Assembly: GCF_019634845.1 (NCBI RefSeq)
Contig: NZ_JAHCAQ010000021.1
Location: forward strand, 1-39,323
Origin: Dokdonella sp.
GTDB lineage: Bacteria > Pseudomonadota > Gammaproteobacteria > Xanthomonadales > Rhodanobacteraceae
Length of the DNA stretch: 39,323 nt
Reading direction: 5' to 3'
Part shown: one piece after another, positions 14,948-23,404 of the stretch
How the letters are laid out: each line of letters opens with the position of its first letter
How positions within the stretch are numbered: the first letter of the stretch is position 1
Made by a program: the position numbers and the translations under genes
The notes under the pieces: model-generated
Told to the model about the DNA's origin: nothing
The model's database searches: none
What the model saw: the letters and a program-made list of their open reading frames with translations, nothing else

Positions 14948-17317
14948 TCAGTCGAAGCCGTTGGCAAAAATCTCGTCGTCGAATTCGGTGACGTCGAGCG
15001 TGATGCCGTCGAACCACACGGTCATCAGGCCGGCCGGGAAACCGCTGCGGCCGATCAGGCGCAGCTTGATCGTCGGGTTGCTGGCGTAGAAATCCGCTTC
15101 GGTCGAGTCGATGACCGCCGGATGCGTCGGCCGCGCCCAGCTCGAGCTGGTGCTCAGCGTCAGCTCGCCCGAGGCGTCGACCGTGCCGCCGCAATCGAAG
15201 GTGCTGTTCTTGCGGTATTCCCAGGCCAGCACGGCGCTGTCGTGAAACATCATGTTGCCGGCCGCCTTGCCCCAGCCGCTGAGCAGGTAGCGCCCCGGGC
15301 CGGGCAGGACGATGCACTGCTCGCCGGCCGGGTAGTCGCCGCTGGTCGGCGCGTCGGGCAGCGACAGGCCGCCGATCGGCGGCGTCACGTCTTTCTGCAA
15401 CCGCCACGCACCCGAGCCGTAGTCGCCGACAACGTTCTCGGTGCCATTCCACTCGCCGGCGAACACCGTCCACAGGCGCAGGTCGTGGGGGTCGAAATTG
15501 CCGTTGAGCACGAGCGGCGACAACCAGTGGCGCTCGAAGGCGCCGAGGTCGCGCGGGCCGTTGTCGGCCCAGGTGTGCGGCAGGTCGTAGTCGCGCGTGC
15601 GGCCGACGACATCGCGGTCGTCGCCGGCAATCGCCGGCGCCATGTCGATGGCCGGCGAGGCGGCGCGCAGCGTGTAGTCGCCGTGCGCGGGGTCGACGAA
15701 CATCGGATCGGCGAGGATCGCGCACACCCCGCCGCCGCAGTCGCCGCCGCCGCCGAAGTTGCCGCCGATGGAGTCGATCTCGCTGGCCATGACGTGATCG
15801 ACCACCATCGTGCCGCTGTGCTGGAGCGTGATCAGGCCCGGCTGCCAGAGCAGCGAGCGTTTGATTTCGGTGTAGGTGCTGGTGGACAGGAACGGATGGA
15901 TGCCGACGGTGTTGCCGGCGAGCGTGGCGTCGATCAGCCGGAGCGAACTGGCGCGGATCAACTGCTTGGTGAACTGGTTGCCGTCGATCAGCGCGTTCTT
16001 GAAGCTGATCGGGCGGACATCGGCCAGTCGGCCGCCGCGATTGCCCTCGATGACGATGCCGCCGGTGGGCAGGGCGCAGCCATCGAGGATGCAGCCCAGG
16101 CCGAACAGGGCGTAGCCGTTGCCGGCCTCCTCGAACATCGCGCCGTCGGTGGCGTTGCCGCCGCTGTCGGTGGCGACGTTGCCGACGATGCGCCCGCAAT
16201 CGCTGGCCACCGGACAGCGCGGCACGCCGGCCGGCCAGGGTGTGGTCGGGCTGTCTTCGTTGAACAGGAAGGCGCTGTACGATCCGCCGTCCAGATAGGC
16301 GACCGCGCCCTTGGGCGCGCTGTTGTCCTCCAGAACGGTGTTCCACAGCTTGGCTTGGGCGTGGACGTCACCGCTGGTCAGGCCGCCGTCTGAGGATTGC
16401 ACGTGGATCGCCCCGCCTGCGGCCGAGGCGGTGTTGCCTGAGATGCGCACGCGGTGGTCCGGGCGGTTTTGCGGATCGGTCGAGAACAGGCGCAGTTCGG
16501 CGGATCGGGTCGTGCCATGGCTGCCGTTGGATCCGCCGACCGCGATGCCGCCGCCGTATTTGGCGGAATTGCCCCAGATCGCGCCGACGCCGGCGACGCC
16601 GCTGCTGCCGACGTAGGCGTAGCCGTTGAGGCTGCCGGCGCGGACGTAGAGGCCGCCGCCGTGGCCGTTGGGCGCCTTGTTCGCCATGAGGATGCTGCCG
16701 GGGTCGATCATCGTCATCTCGACCTGGTCGGCGTAGATGCCGCCGCCGTCGGTATTGGCGATGTTGTTGCCGATGACGACGTTGGCTCCGATCACCAGCT
16801 CGGCGTGACCGCCGGTGCCGTGCGCGTAGATGCCGCCGCCGTTGTTGGCGCGGTTGGCGGTGATGAGGCTGTCGCTCACGTCGAGAATGCCGTCGCCTTC
16901 GAAATAGATGCCGCCGCCGCCGAACGAGTCGTTGGCGGCATCGCGCAGCTCGAGCCGCTTCACGCGCACCACGCCGCCGGTGCCCGCGACCACGTGCAGC
17001 ACCGCGCCCTGGGTGTGGCTCGCCGACAGCACCGTGTTGCCGGAGGCGTCGGGCGCGGTTTGCGTGCAGCTGGAGTAGCCGCCTTCGAGGGTGAGCTCCT
17101 GCGTGGTGTCGATGTTCAAATGAACATTGAGATAGCTCGTGCCGCGGGCGATGCGCACGGTATCCGCACCGGCGTGACTCTGTGCCGCGGCGATGGCCGC
17201 TGGAATCGACGCATGCGTGCAGCCGCTCCCGCTGCCGACGGTGTAGATGTCGGCATGAGCGGTTGCGCCGAACGTGGCGAGTGCGAGCGTGGCGAGACGG
17301 AGCTATTGGTATGTCAT
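14948..17317 (-). pseudogene. secreted right-handed beta-helix protein with amber codon in its signal peptide
   Basis: A strong AGGAGG ribosome-binding site (17325-17330) precedes ATG at 17317, but codon 5 is TAG (17303-17305). Past the amber the frame continues as a normal export signal, LRLATLALATFGATAHA, and about 765 mature residues to 14948. These contain repeated beta-helix turns with GGGIY/GGG motifs (residues about 110-420), typical of pectate-lyase-like surface or adhesin proteins, an AIDMA...DLGAFE block as in choice-of-anchor-Q proteins, a carbohydrate-module-like C-terminal part and the tail DDEIFANGFD. A GTG at 17158 could restart translation, but without the signal peptide. It is either a very recent pseudogene, an amber-suppressed gene or a sequencing error. 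Confidence 0.85.
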
Positions 17318-17324
17318 GACGTTG

Positions 17325-17330
17325 CCTCCT
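17325..17330 (-). promoter_or_regulatory. consensus ribosome-binding site deciding the beta-helix start
   Basis: AGGAGG lies 7 nt before the ATG at 17315-17317 on the minus strand. Its quality and the in-frame signal peptide beyond the TAG show that this ATG is the original start, so the stop lies inside the gene and not upstream of it. Confidence 0.8.
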
Positions 17331-17493
17331 GGCATTGGCGATGAGTCGTGGCATCCGGCGACCGCGGAGCGTCGACGGATGCGTCGAGGCTGACCGGCGT
17401 GCGTGGATAGCGGCTCAAGGCGTTTCTCGCTTGAAGCGCGCCTTGATTCGATGGCGGGGAACGCCGCGCTCGAGCGGTTTGAGACATCCTTCG

Positions 17494-18555
17494 TCACTCC
17501 CACGCTGCGCCAGCGCGCCGAGCGAACCACGCGCCACCAGCGAGCAGCAGGGCCAGCAGCGCGAGCATCGGTACCGACAGCGTTGGCGCCGGATGCGCCA
17601 TCGCAGCCGCGGCGCGGGTCCGCGTAGCGACGAACACATCACCGGGGTCGGCGGCGTCAGCCTTGCGTCCGAAGTACAGCCGGGTGCCGTCTGCCGACAG
17701 CGACGGACGCGTCTCCGAACCACTGCTGTTGATGGAAGGATTGGCGATGCGCTGTGGCGCCGACCACGCCGCCGCAGGGTTGGCGCGCGTGGCAACGTAG
17801 ACGTCCATGTTGCCGTCGCGATTGGAGCTGAACACGACCTCGAGGCCATCGGCGCGCACGTTTGGCATGCGATCATCGGCACTGGTCGACAACTCAGCCA
17901 CGCGCACGCCGGCCGTCACGCTGCCGTCCGCGTGCACCTGGCTCATGTAGATGTCCTGGCCTTGGCTGTCGGGATAGCCATTGCTGGAGAAGAACAGGAA
18001 GGTACCGGCCGCGGTGTTGACCAGCGACGGGCTGTACTCGTCGCCGGCGGTGTTGGGGCCATTCGGATAGCAGCCGAGATTGACTGGCGCCGACCAGGTG
18101 TTGGCCGGGCCCTCGTGGGTGAGGAAGATGTCACCCGCCGCCGGAGCGCCCGGTGGCGGCGTTGGCGGCGTGTCGCCGGGAAAGCAATCGTCGGCGGTCT
18201 GACGCGAACTCACGAACAGCAGACCACCGCCGGCCACCGGCGTCGGGCAGTAATCGAACTCGGGCGAGTTTGCTGGCGCGGCGAGGTTCTCGGCCACTCC
18301 CCAAGCACCCTCCACCGACGGGCGCTGCACGCGCCACAGGTCCTGCTTGCCGAGCCCGCCGCCGCGATTGGAAGCAACGTACAGAGCCAGCCCGTCCGGC
18401 GATTCGATCGGGCAGCCTTCGGCGGCGGCGGCGGTGTTGATCGCCGCGACTGGTTGCGGGTCACCCCAGGAGCCGAACTGTTGGGCGTGTGCAGTGCCCA
18501 GTGCAGCGGTGAACGTGGCGATGGCGGCGGCGAGACGATGCATCTTGCTGGTCAT
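17494..18555 (-). CDS. secreted PD40/TolB-like beta-propeller protein with IPTL-CTERM-like tail
   Basis: The 353-residue protein starts with a signal peptide (MTSKMHRLAAAIATFTAALGTAHA). Repeated PD40-type blades follow: ESPDGLALYVASNRGGG, FDYCPTPVAGGGLLFVSSR, EYSPSLVNTAAGTFLFFSSNG, RMPNVRADGLEVVFSSNRDG and TRPSLSADGTRLYFGRK. Such propellers bind proteins or sugars outside the cytoplasm. The end, PTLSVPMLALLALLLAGG then WFARR, has the PTLS motif, hydrophobic span and basic tail of IPTL-CTERM, a sorting signal for proteobacterial surface proteins. The start could also be ATG at 18543. It follows the sigma factor/kinase-type pair closely (13 nt), so it may be their target or part of that operon. 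Confidence 0.82.
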   Translation of the reverse strand: MTSKMHRLAAAIATFTAALGTAHAQQFGSWGDPQPVAAINTAAAAEGCPIESPDGLALYVASNRGGGLGKQDLWRVQRPSVEGAWGVAENLAAPANSPEFDYCPTPVAGGGLLFVSSRQTADDCFPGDTPPTPPPGAPAAGDIFLTHEGPANTWSAPVNLGCYPNGPNTAGDEYSPSLVNTAAGTFLFFSSNGYPDSQGQDIYMSQVHADGSVTAGVRVAELSTSADDRMPNVRADGLEVVFSSNRDGNMDVYVATRANPAAAWSAPQRIANPSINSSGSETRPSLSADGTRLYFGRKADAADPGDVFVATRTRAAAAMAHPAPTLSVPMLALLALLLAGGAWFARRAGAAWE

Positions 18556-18568
18556 GGCGTGGTCCTGT

Positions 18569-19321
18569 TCAGGGGTGGGAACTGCGGGAAACGGTGATCG
18601 GACGGAATTTGCGACATGCCGGTGGCCGGTGTTGGCGCGCCGGCGGCACCTTGGGCAGCAGGCGGATGGCCAGCGCGCGCGCTTCGCCGTTGTGCTGGGT
18701 ATCGACCGCGGCGCGCAGCAGCCCGAGTGCGCTGGCCTGAGCCGATGCGGCATCGGCGCCGGCCTGCGCGGTCACGCCGGCGCGTGCGTACTGCAACACC
18801 GCGATCGCATCGCCGAACGCGCCCTGTTCGCGCAGCACGCCGTCCAGCAAGGGCAGCAAAACGCTGCGCACCGTCGGTTGCGTTGCAGCATCGGCGCGCG
18901 CCCGCGCCGCGGCGTTGCGTTCCACCGCAGTGACCGTGGGCGGATCGCCGCGTGGCGCTCCCGGTACCGCTTCGCTGAACGCGGCGACGATGAAGTCGCG
19001 CAGGGCACTGGCACGCTGCGACACATGCCGGGTCGCCGCGGCCTGGATCAACGCGTATGCCAACGCAGCCATCAGGGCGAGCATGAAGATGAAGCCGCCA
19101 GCGACGCCGCGGCGATGGCACCGCGCGAACGTGTGCATGCGGTACCAGCGTGAAGGCGGACGGGCCCGTACTGACAGCGCCGCCAGACGATGCTCGATGT
19201 CGCCGGCCAGATCACCGGCCCGCTCGACCGGGTCGCGGCAATGGGTGGCAAGAAACTCGGCGCGCGTTACTGGCGCCAGATCGATGGCTGCGTCGAAGAG
19301 TATGCGCAGTGAGGCGACCAT
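18569..19321 (-). CDS. Ser/Thr-kinase-type membrane protein lacking its kinase domain
   Basis: A 250-residue protein. Residues 1-50 (ILFDAAIDLAPVTRAEFLATHC) match the N-terminal segment that precedes the catalytic domain in Xanthomonadales-type Ser/Thr kinases. Residues about 65-105 (FARCHRRGVAGGFIFMLALM...) match the membrane anchor that normally follows it, and the TPR-type helical part continues (SALRDFIVAAFSEAVPG, PTVRSVLLPLLDGVLREQG). The roughly 280-residue kinase domain between them is absent: no GxGxxG, VAxK, HRD or DFG. The C-terminus is also short. The ATG at 19321 lies 7 nt after the sigma stop. It could be a relic or a kinase-free signalling adaptor. Confidence 0.7.
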   Translation of the reverse strand: MVASLRILFDAAIDLAPVTRAEFLATHCRDPVERAGDLAGDIEHRLAALSVRARPPSRWYRMHTFARCHRRGVAGGFIFMLALMAALAYALIQAAATRHVSQRASALRDFIVAAFSEAVPGAPRGDPPTVTAVERNAAARARADAATQPTVRSVLLPLLDGVLREQGAFGDAIAVLQYARAGVTAQAGADAASAQASALGLLRAAVDTQHNGEARALAIRLLPKVPPARQHRPPACRKFRPITVSRSSHP

Positions 19322-19328
19322 CGTCGCC

Positions 19329-19925
19329 TCAGCCGAGTTCGGCGCGAATGAAGGCACGCGCAAATTGCCAGTCGCGATCGACCGTGCGCCGGCACAGGCC
19401 GAGCGCCGTGGCGGTTTGTTGCAGGGTCAGGCCGCGGAAATACACGAGCTCCACCACGCGCGCCGCGCGCGCATCGACGCGACTGAGATTGCGCAGCGCC
19501 TGGTCGATCGACAGCGCGCGCTCGGCGTTGTCGATCGCCGGTTCGCCGGCGCAGCCGGTCATCGTGACCTCGAACCCGTCGCCGCCGTGGCACCGGCGCT
19601 GGCGTTGCCGCGCGCGATCGATGAGCAGGTGGCGCATGGCGCGCGCCGCGTAGGCCAGGAACTGTTCGGGATGCTCGAACGCCAGTGCGCGACCATGCAT
19701 GCGCAGGTACAACTCGTGCACGAGGGCGGTGGCGTCGAGGGTGCCGTGCGCATGCGCCAGGCGCCACCCGGCCATCGCCTTGAGGCGGCCGTAGACGCTA
19801 CCGAACAGGACATCGTTGTCGACGCCATGCGCCACGCCGACCCGCTGCCGGCGCGCCGCACTCGGCGCCGGCGCGGGGTGGCGCCCGGTCGCTGCAGGTG
19901 CGAAATTCGGAGCTGCGCGGTCCAT
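19329..19925 (-). CDS. ECF RNA polymerase sigma factor, kinase-associated (TIGR02999/ECF43-like)
   Basis: A 198-residue sigma factor. Region 2 is visible at about residues 40-105 (FGSVYGRLKAMAGWRL, TALVHELYLRMHG, EQFLAYAARAMRHLLIDRARQ). Region 4 is at about 145-195 (RVVELVYFRGLTLQQTATALGLCRRTVDRDWQFARAFI), the helix-turn-helix that reads the -35. The spelling of both regions is that of the TIGR02999 group, which lacks an anti-sigma factor and in studied cases is activated by phosphorylation by a linked Ser/Thr kinase. The linked partner here has lost its kinase domain. The first 30 residues are low-complexity and the true start may be slightly downstream. Confidence 0.88.
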   Translation of the reverse strand: MDRAAPNFAPAATGRHPAPAPSAARRQRVGVAHGVDNDVLFGSVYGRLKAMAGWRLAHAHGTLDATALVHELYLRMHGRALAFEHPEQFLAYAARAMRHLLIDRARQRQRRCHGGDGFEVTMTGCAGEPAIDNAERALSIDQALRNLSRVDARAARVVELVYFRGLTLQQTATALGLCRRTVDRDWQFARAFIRAELG

Positions 19926-19997
19926 ATGGTCTCCCTGCGGTTGGATGGGCCGCGGTGCGGCGCCATGGCCAGGTGGTGTGGTGATGGCGCTCTGTGC

Positions 19998-20294
19998 TCA
20001 CCTTGTTGCGAGTCGATTGGCGGCCGGCATCGACGCGCTGGTCGAGACGATCTGCACGCGCCCGTCACCGCCGCGGCAGGCGCGGTTGGCCTCATGCATC
20101 ACCTGTTGGCGCAGCACGAAGACCTTGCCGAGGTTGTATTCGTGGAATGCGCGCACGACGTCGGCGTGGCGCGGCAGATGGTTGACCGGACAGGTCATCA
20201 CGAAGGAGTCGGACGCGGCGGTGGTGTCGGCGGCTAGCGCAGGCACGCAGGCGCACAGGGACAGCAGGCAAAGACAGCCAAACAGGGTTTTCAT
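19998..20294 (-). CDS. small secreted protein of unknown function
   Basis: 98 residues with a clear signal peptide (MKTLFGCLCLLSLCACVPALAA). The mature part has two cysteines (VMTCPVN and NRACRGGDGR) that could form a disulfide. Its region VVRAFHEYNLGKVFVLRQQVMHEAN is predicted helical. The start is set at the signal peptide; codons further upstream do not look like protein. It precedes the sigma factor gene on the same strand and is divergent from the CadC-like regulator, with the phased repeats at 20389-20430 between them. No family is recognised. Confidence 0.65.
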   Translation of the reverse strand: MKTLFGCLCLLSLCACVPALAADTTAASDSFVMTCPVNHLPRHADVVRAFHEYNLGKVFVLRQQVMHEANRACRGGDGRVQIVSTSASMPAANRLATR

Positions 20295-20388
20295 GGCATT
20301 GCTCCTCAGGCGGGTGACTCGGCAACACGCGAACTGCGCTTGCGGCTCAAGTGTTCGCGGCCAGGTCGGGCAGGTCTTGAGGATTTGC

Positions 20389-20430
20389 GTGGAAGCGGCG
20401 TGGAAATACCTTGGGAAATGCTTGTGAAAT
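20389..20430. promoter_or_regulatory. four direct repeats at 11-12 bp spacing upstream of a winged-helix regulator
   Basis: GTGGAA, GTGGAAA, TGGGAAA and TGTGAAAT occur at 20389, 20400, 20412 and 20424, that is on the same DNA face. OmpR/CadC-type winged-helix proteins bind such tandem sites. The cluster lies in the 203 bp between the 98-residue secreted protein and the CadC-like gene, so self-regulation or control of the neighbour is plausible. Confidence 0.4.
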
Positions 20431-20497
20431 CGTTGGGGATTGGTGCAACCTATTGATCCGGTTGGGCGCATGACGTCCACCTGATCGAGCACTGGGA

Positions 20498-22603
20498 ATG
20501 GCCGAGGACAAGTCAGCGGGCGTGATCCGCTTCGATGCGGTCGAGATCGATCTCGATGCCCATCGTTTGCGCGTGGGCGGCCAGGTCGTACCGCTCGAAC
20601 CCAAGGCGTTTGCCGTGCTCGCGCTGCTGGTGCGCCATCCGGGCCATGTGATGATGCGCGACCAGATCCTCGATGCGGTGTGGGGCCACAGCCACGTCAC
20701 GCCGGGCGTGCTCAATCGCATCGTCACGCTGCTGCGACAGGCGCTGGGCGAAGATCGGCACCAGCCACGCTGGCTGCATACCGTGCATGGGGTGGGCTAT
20801 CGGCTCGATCTGCCGGCGGCGACGTCCACCACCGACGGCGTCGACAGCGTCGATGCGGCGGCCTGCGCCGATGGCCTCGATGGTGTCGAGATCGCCGCGG
20901 ATGCCGAGCCTGCCGAACTTGCAGCGCCGGCGGCGGCGCCCGTGACGCACACGGCACCACCAGCCGATGCGCGCGTCGCGTCGGCTGCTGCGCCGCAGCC
21001 GCAGCCCACACCCGCGACGATGCGCCGCCGTTGGCCGTTGCGCTTCACGGCAGGGGCCGTAGCGGCGCTGCTCGCGCTGGCCTTTGCCGGCTGGCGGCTG
21101 CGGCCAGCCCCGCCGCCCGTCACGCCAGCGCCGCCGTCACCTGCGGCCGGGATGCCGGCATCGCAATCGATCAGCGTCGCCGTGCTGCCGCTGGTCAACG
21201 CCACCGGCGATTCCGATCAACAGTTCTTTGCCGACGGGATTTCCGCAAGCCTGATTGACGCCCTGACCCAGTACGAAGGGCTCAAGGTCATCGGTCGCGG
21301 TGCCGCGTTCCACTTCCGCGACAGCAACGAAGACGTGAAGAGCATCGGTGCCCAGCTCGGCGTCACCCACCTCGTTGGAGGCAGCGTGCAGCGCGATGCC
21401 GACCATGTCCGCATCGGCGTCGAACTGGTCCGCAGCAGCGATGGCACGGCCGAATGGTCGCAACGTTTCGATCGTCCCTACGCGGATCTGTTCGCATTGC
21501 AGGACGAAGTGGCGCTGGCGGTGGCGGGCGCGCTGCAAGTGAAGCTGATGCGGGCCATGCCGTACATGGTCAAGGGCGGGCGCCCTGCGAGCGGCAACTT
21601 GCGGGCCTACGAGGCCTATCTGCACGGGACGTACTTCATGGGCAATGGCGCGCGCCATCTTGCGGGCGCGATCGAGGAGTTCACGCGCGCCACGCAGCTC
21701 GACCCGGGCTATGCGCAGGCGTGGGCGTGGCTCGGCCATGCGCGCACCCTGTTCGCGTATGGCAATGAGGATCGCGCCGCTGCGCACGCCGGCTACGCGC
21801 AGGCGCGTGTCGACATCGACACCGCACTGCGCCTGCAACCCGGCCTCGGCCAGGCGCATGCGATCCGCGCCAACTGGCTCAGGAGTGCACAGCACGACTG
21901 GAATGGGGCGCTGGCCGAGTTCGATATCGCCTTGTCGCAGGTGCCCGCCGACGATCCCTCGCATGGAGCGCACAGCCTGCTGCTGACCGCGCTCGGCCGG
22001 GTGCACGAAGCGATCGCCGAGCGTGAGAAGTACATCGAAGGTGATCCGCTCGAAGGCTTCCCGCGCATCTACCTGATGCGGTTGCAGGCAAGCCTGGGCC
22101 GACTCGACGACGCCGATGCAAACCTGCGCCTGGCCGTACAGCTGGATCCCGACAACACCGAGTGGCACGCCAGCGAGCGTTCCTATCTGGCCGTCCTGCG
22201 TGGTGATGCCCAGACCGCGATCGCCGAAGCCAGACGCATGACGTCCGGCGTCTGGCGCGATCGCTCGCTGGCGCTGGCGCTCCAGATCGGCGCGGATCGA
22301 GCCGCGGCCGACGCGGCGCTCGAGCAGCTGCTCGCCGGCGAGGGTCGCGCCGGCAATGCCTTGGCCATCGCCCGCACCTACGCCCTGCGTGGCGATGCGC
22401 AGCAAGCGTTCACCTGGTTGCAACGCGACTGGGAACGTGCCGGCAACGCGGTGCAGTCCGTTCTCGTCGACCCGTTCCTGCTGCGTTTTCGGGACGACCC
22501 GCGTTTTGCCGAGTATTGCCGCCAGGCTGGCCTGCCCGCGCCGGCGACCAGCGAGGCGCTCAGTCTCGATCGCATCCGCGAGGTGGTGGCCGTCAGGCAC
22601 TGA
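20498..22603 (+). CDS. CadC-like membrane transcriptional regulator with TPR region
   Basis: A 701-residue protein. Residues 8-105 are an OmpR/CadC-type winged helix (FDAVEIDLDAHRLRVGGQVVPLEPKAFAVLALLVRHPG, LLRQALGEDRHQPRWLHTVHGVGYRL). A low-complexity Ala/Pro linker leads to one membrane span (about 180-200). The periplasmic part begins with a FlgO/TolB-like domain (VAVLPLVNATGDSDQQFFADGI, about 228-350) and continues with TPR-like helices to the end. Such proteins sense envelope conditions through the outer part and bind DNA from the membrane. The ligand and target genes are unknown; the phased repeats upstream suggest autoregulation. Confidence 0.88.
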   Translation: MAEDKSAGVIRFDAVEIDLDAHRLRVGGQVVPLEPKAFAVLALLVRHPGHVMMRDQILDAVWGHSHVTPGVLNRIVTLLRQALGEDRHQPRWLHTVHGVGYRLDLPAATSTTDGVDSVDAAACADGLDGVEIAADAEPAELAAPAAAPVTHTAPPADARVASAAAPQPQPTPATMRRRWPLRFTAGAVAALLALAFAGWRLRPAPPPVTPAPPSPAAGMPASQSISVAVLPLVNATGDSDQQFFADGISASLIDALTQYEGLKVIGRGAAFHFRDSNEDVKSIGAQLGVTHLVGGSVQRDADHVRIGVELVRSSDGTAEWSQRFDRPYADLFALQDEVALAVAGALQVKLMRAMPYMVKGGRPASGNLRAYEAYLHGTYFMGNGARHLAGAIEEFTRATQLDPGYAQAWAWLGHARTLFAYGNEDRAAAHAGYAQARVDIDTALRLQPGLGQAHAIRANWLRSAQHDWNGALAEFDIALSQVPADDPSHGAHSLLLTALGRVHEAIAEREKYIEGDPLEGFPRIYLMRLQASLGRLDDADANLRLAVQLDPDNTEWHASERSYLAVLRGDAQTAIAEARRMTSGVWRDRSLALALQIGADRAAADAALEQLLAGEGRAGNALAIARTYALRGDAQQAFTWLQRDWERAGNAVQSVLVDPFLLRFRDDPRFAEYCRQAGLPAPATSEALSLDRIREVVAVRH

Positions 22604-22626
22604 GCGCCGCGTCGCGACCGCGCCAA

Positions 22627-23289
22627 TCAGGGATCGAGTCGCTGCGCCGGATCGGCCAGTTCGAGCGAGCGCAGCAGCACGCTGGCTTGGGTGCGGTTGC
22701 GCACGTCGAGTCGTTCGAAAATGGCGCTCAGGTGCGCCTTGATGGTGCGTTCCTGCACGCCGAGGCGATCGGCGATCTGCTTGTTGAGCAGGCCATCGGC
22801 AACGAGGACGAGCACGCGCATCTGCTGTGGACTCAGCGCGGCCAGCCGCGCCGCCAGATGGCGTTCGGCCAGCGCCGGCGGATGGCTCGACAGGTCCTCG
22901 CGCAGCGGCGGCGGCACCCAGGTCTGCGCCGCGAGCACGGTGCGCAACGCGGCTTGCAGCTCGTCGAGACTGCTGCGCTTGGATATGAATCCCAGCGCGC
23001 CGTGCACGAGCGCACGTTGCACCGTGGTGACGTCGTCGTGCGCCGACACCATCGCCACGGCCACGGCCGGATATTCGGCGCGCAGCGTGGCCAATGCCAT
23101 CAGGCCGTGGCTGCCCGGCATGTGCAGGTCGAGCAGCACGAGGTCGGTATGCGGATACGCGGCCAGTTCGGCCAGCGCTGCGTCGAAGCTGCCGACCTCC
23201 TCGATCTGCGCCCCAGCGGCGACCGTCCGCACCGCCTGGGCCAAGGCGCCGCGGAACAGCGGGTGATCATCGGCAATGAGGATGCGCAT
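22627..23289 (-). CDS. LuxR/NarL-type response regulator, ErdR/CrbR-like
   Basis: A 220-residue two-domain regulator. The receiver (1-120) begins MRILIADDHPLFRGAL and has the phospho-acceptor Asp54 (LVLLDLHMPG), then conserved Ser and Lys sites (AMVSAHDD, FISKRSS). The C-terminal LuxR helix-turn-helix (LSPQQMRVLVLVADGLLNKQIADRLGVQE...) ends near residue 205. A helical linker between them and the HGALGFISK spelling resemble ErdR/CrbR, partners of SSS-type kinases. It is divergent from the hydroxybutyrate-oligomer hydrolase, so it may control it. The kinase partner is inferred to be the protein at 10621-13917. Start: ATG where the receiver begins. Confidence 0.87.
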   Translation of the reverse strand: MRILIADDHPLFRGALAQAVRTVAAGAQIEEVGSFDAALAELAAYPHTDLVLLDLHMPGSHGLMALATLRAEYPAVAVAMVSAHDDVTTVQRALVHGALGFISKRSSLDELQAALRTVLAAQTWVPPPLREDLSSHPPALAERHLAARLAALSPQQMRVLVLVADGLLNKQIADRLGVQERTIKAHLSAIFERLDVRNRTQASVLLRSLELADPAQRLDP

Positions 23290-23404
23290 GCGTGAACTGT
23301 AGGGGCTCGCCGCGGCGAATTCACGCCGCGACTGCACCGCGCCGCGGCCACCTACTGGACGATCGTCCGATGCAGGACGGGCGCGCTTGGCTTAGGCTGC
23401 GTGG

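Noticed and set aside
14653-14991. Plus-strand open frame of 112 codons
   Set aside because: It has no ribosome-binding site or motif and runs into the antisense of the beta-helix gene.
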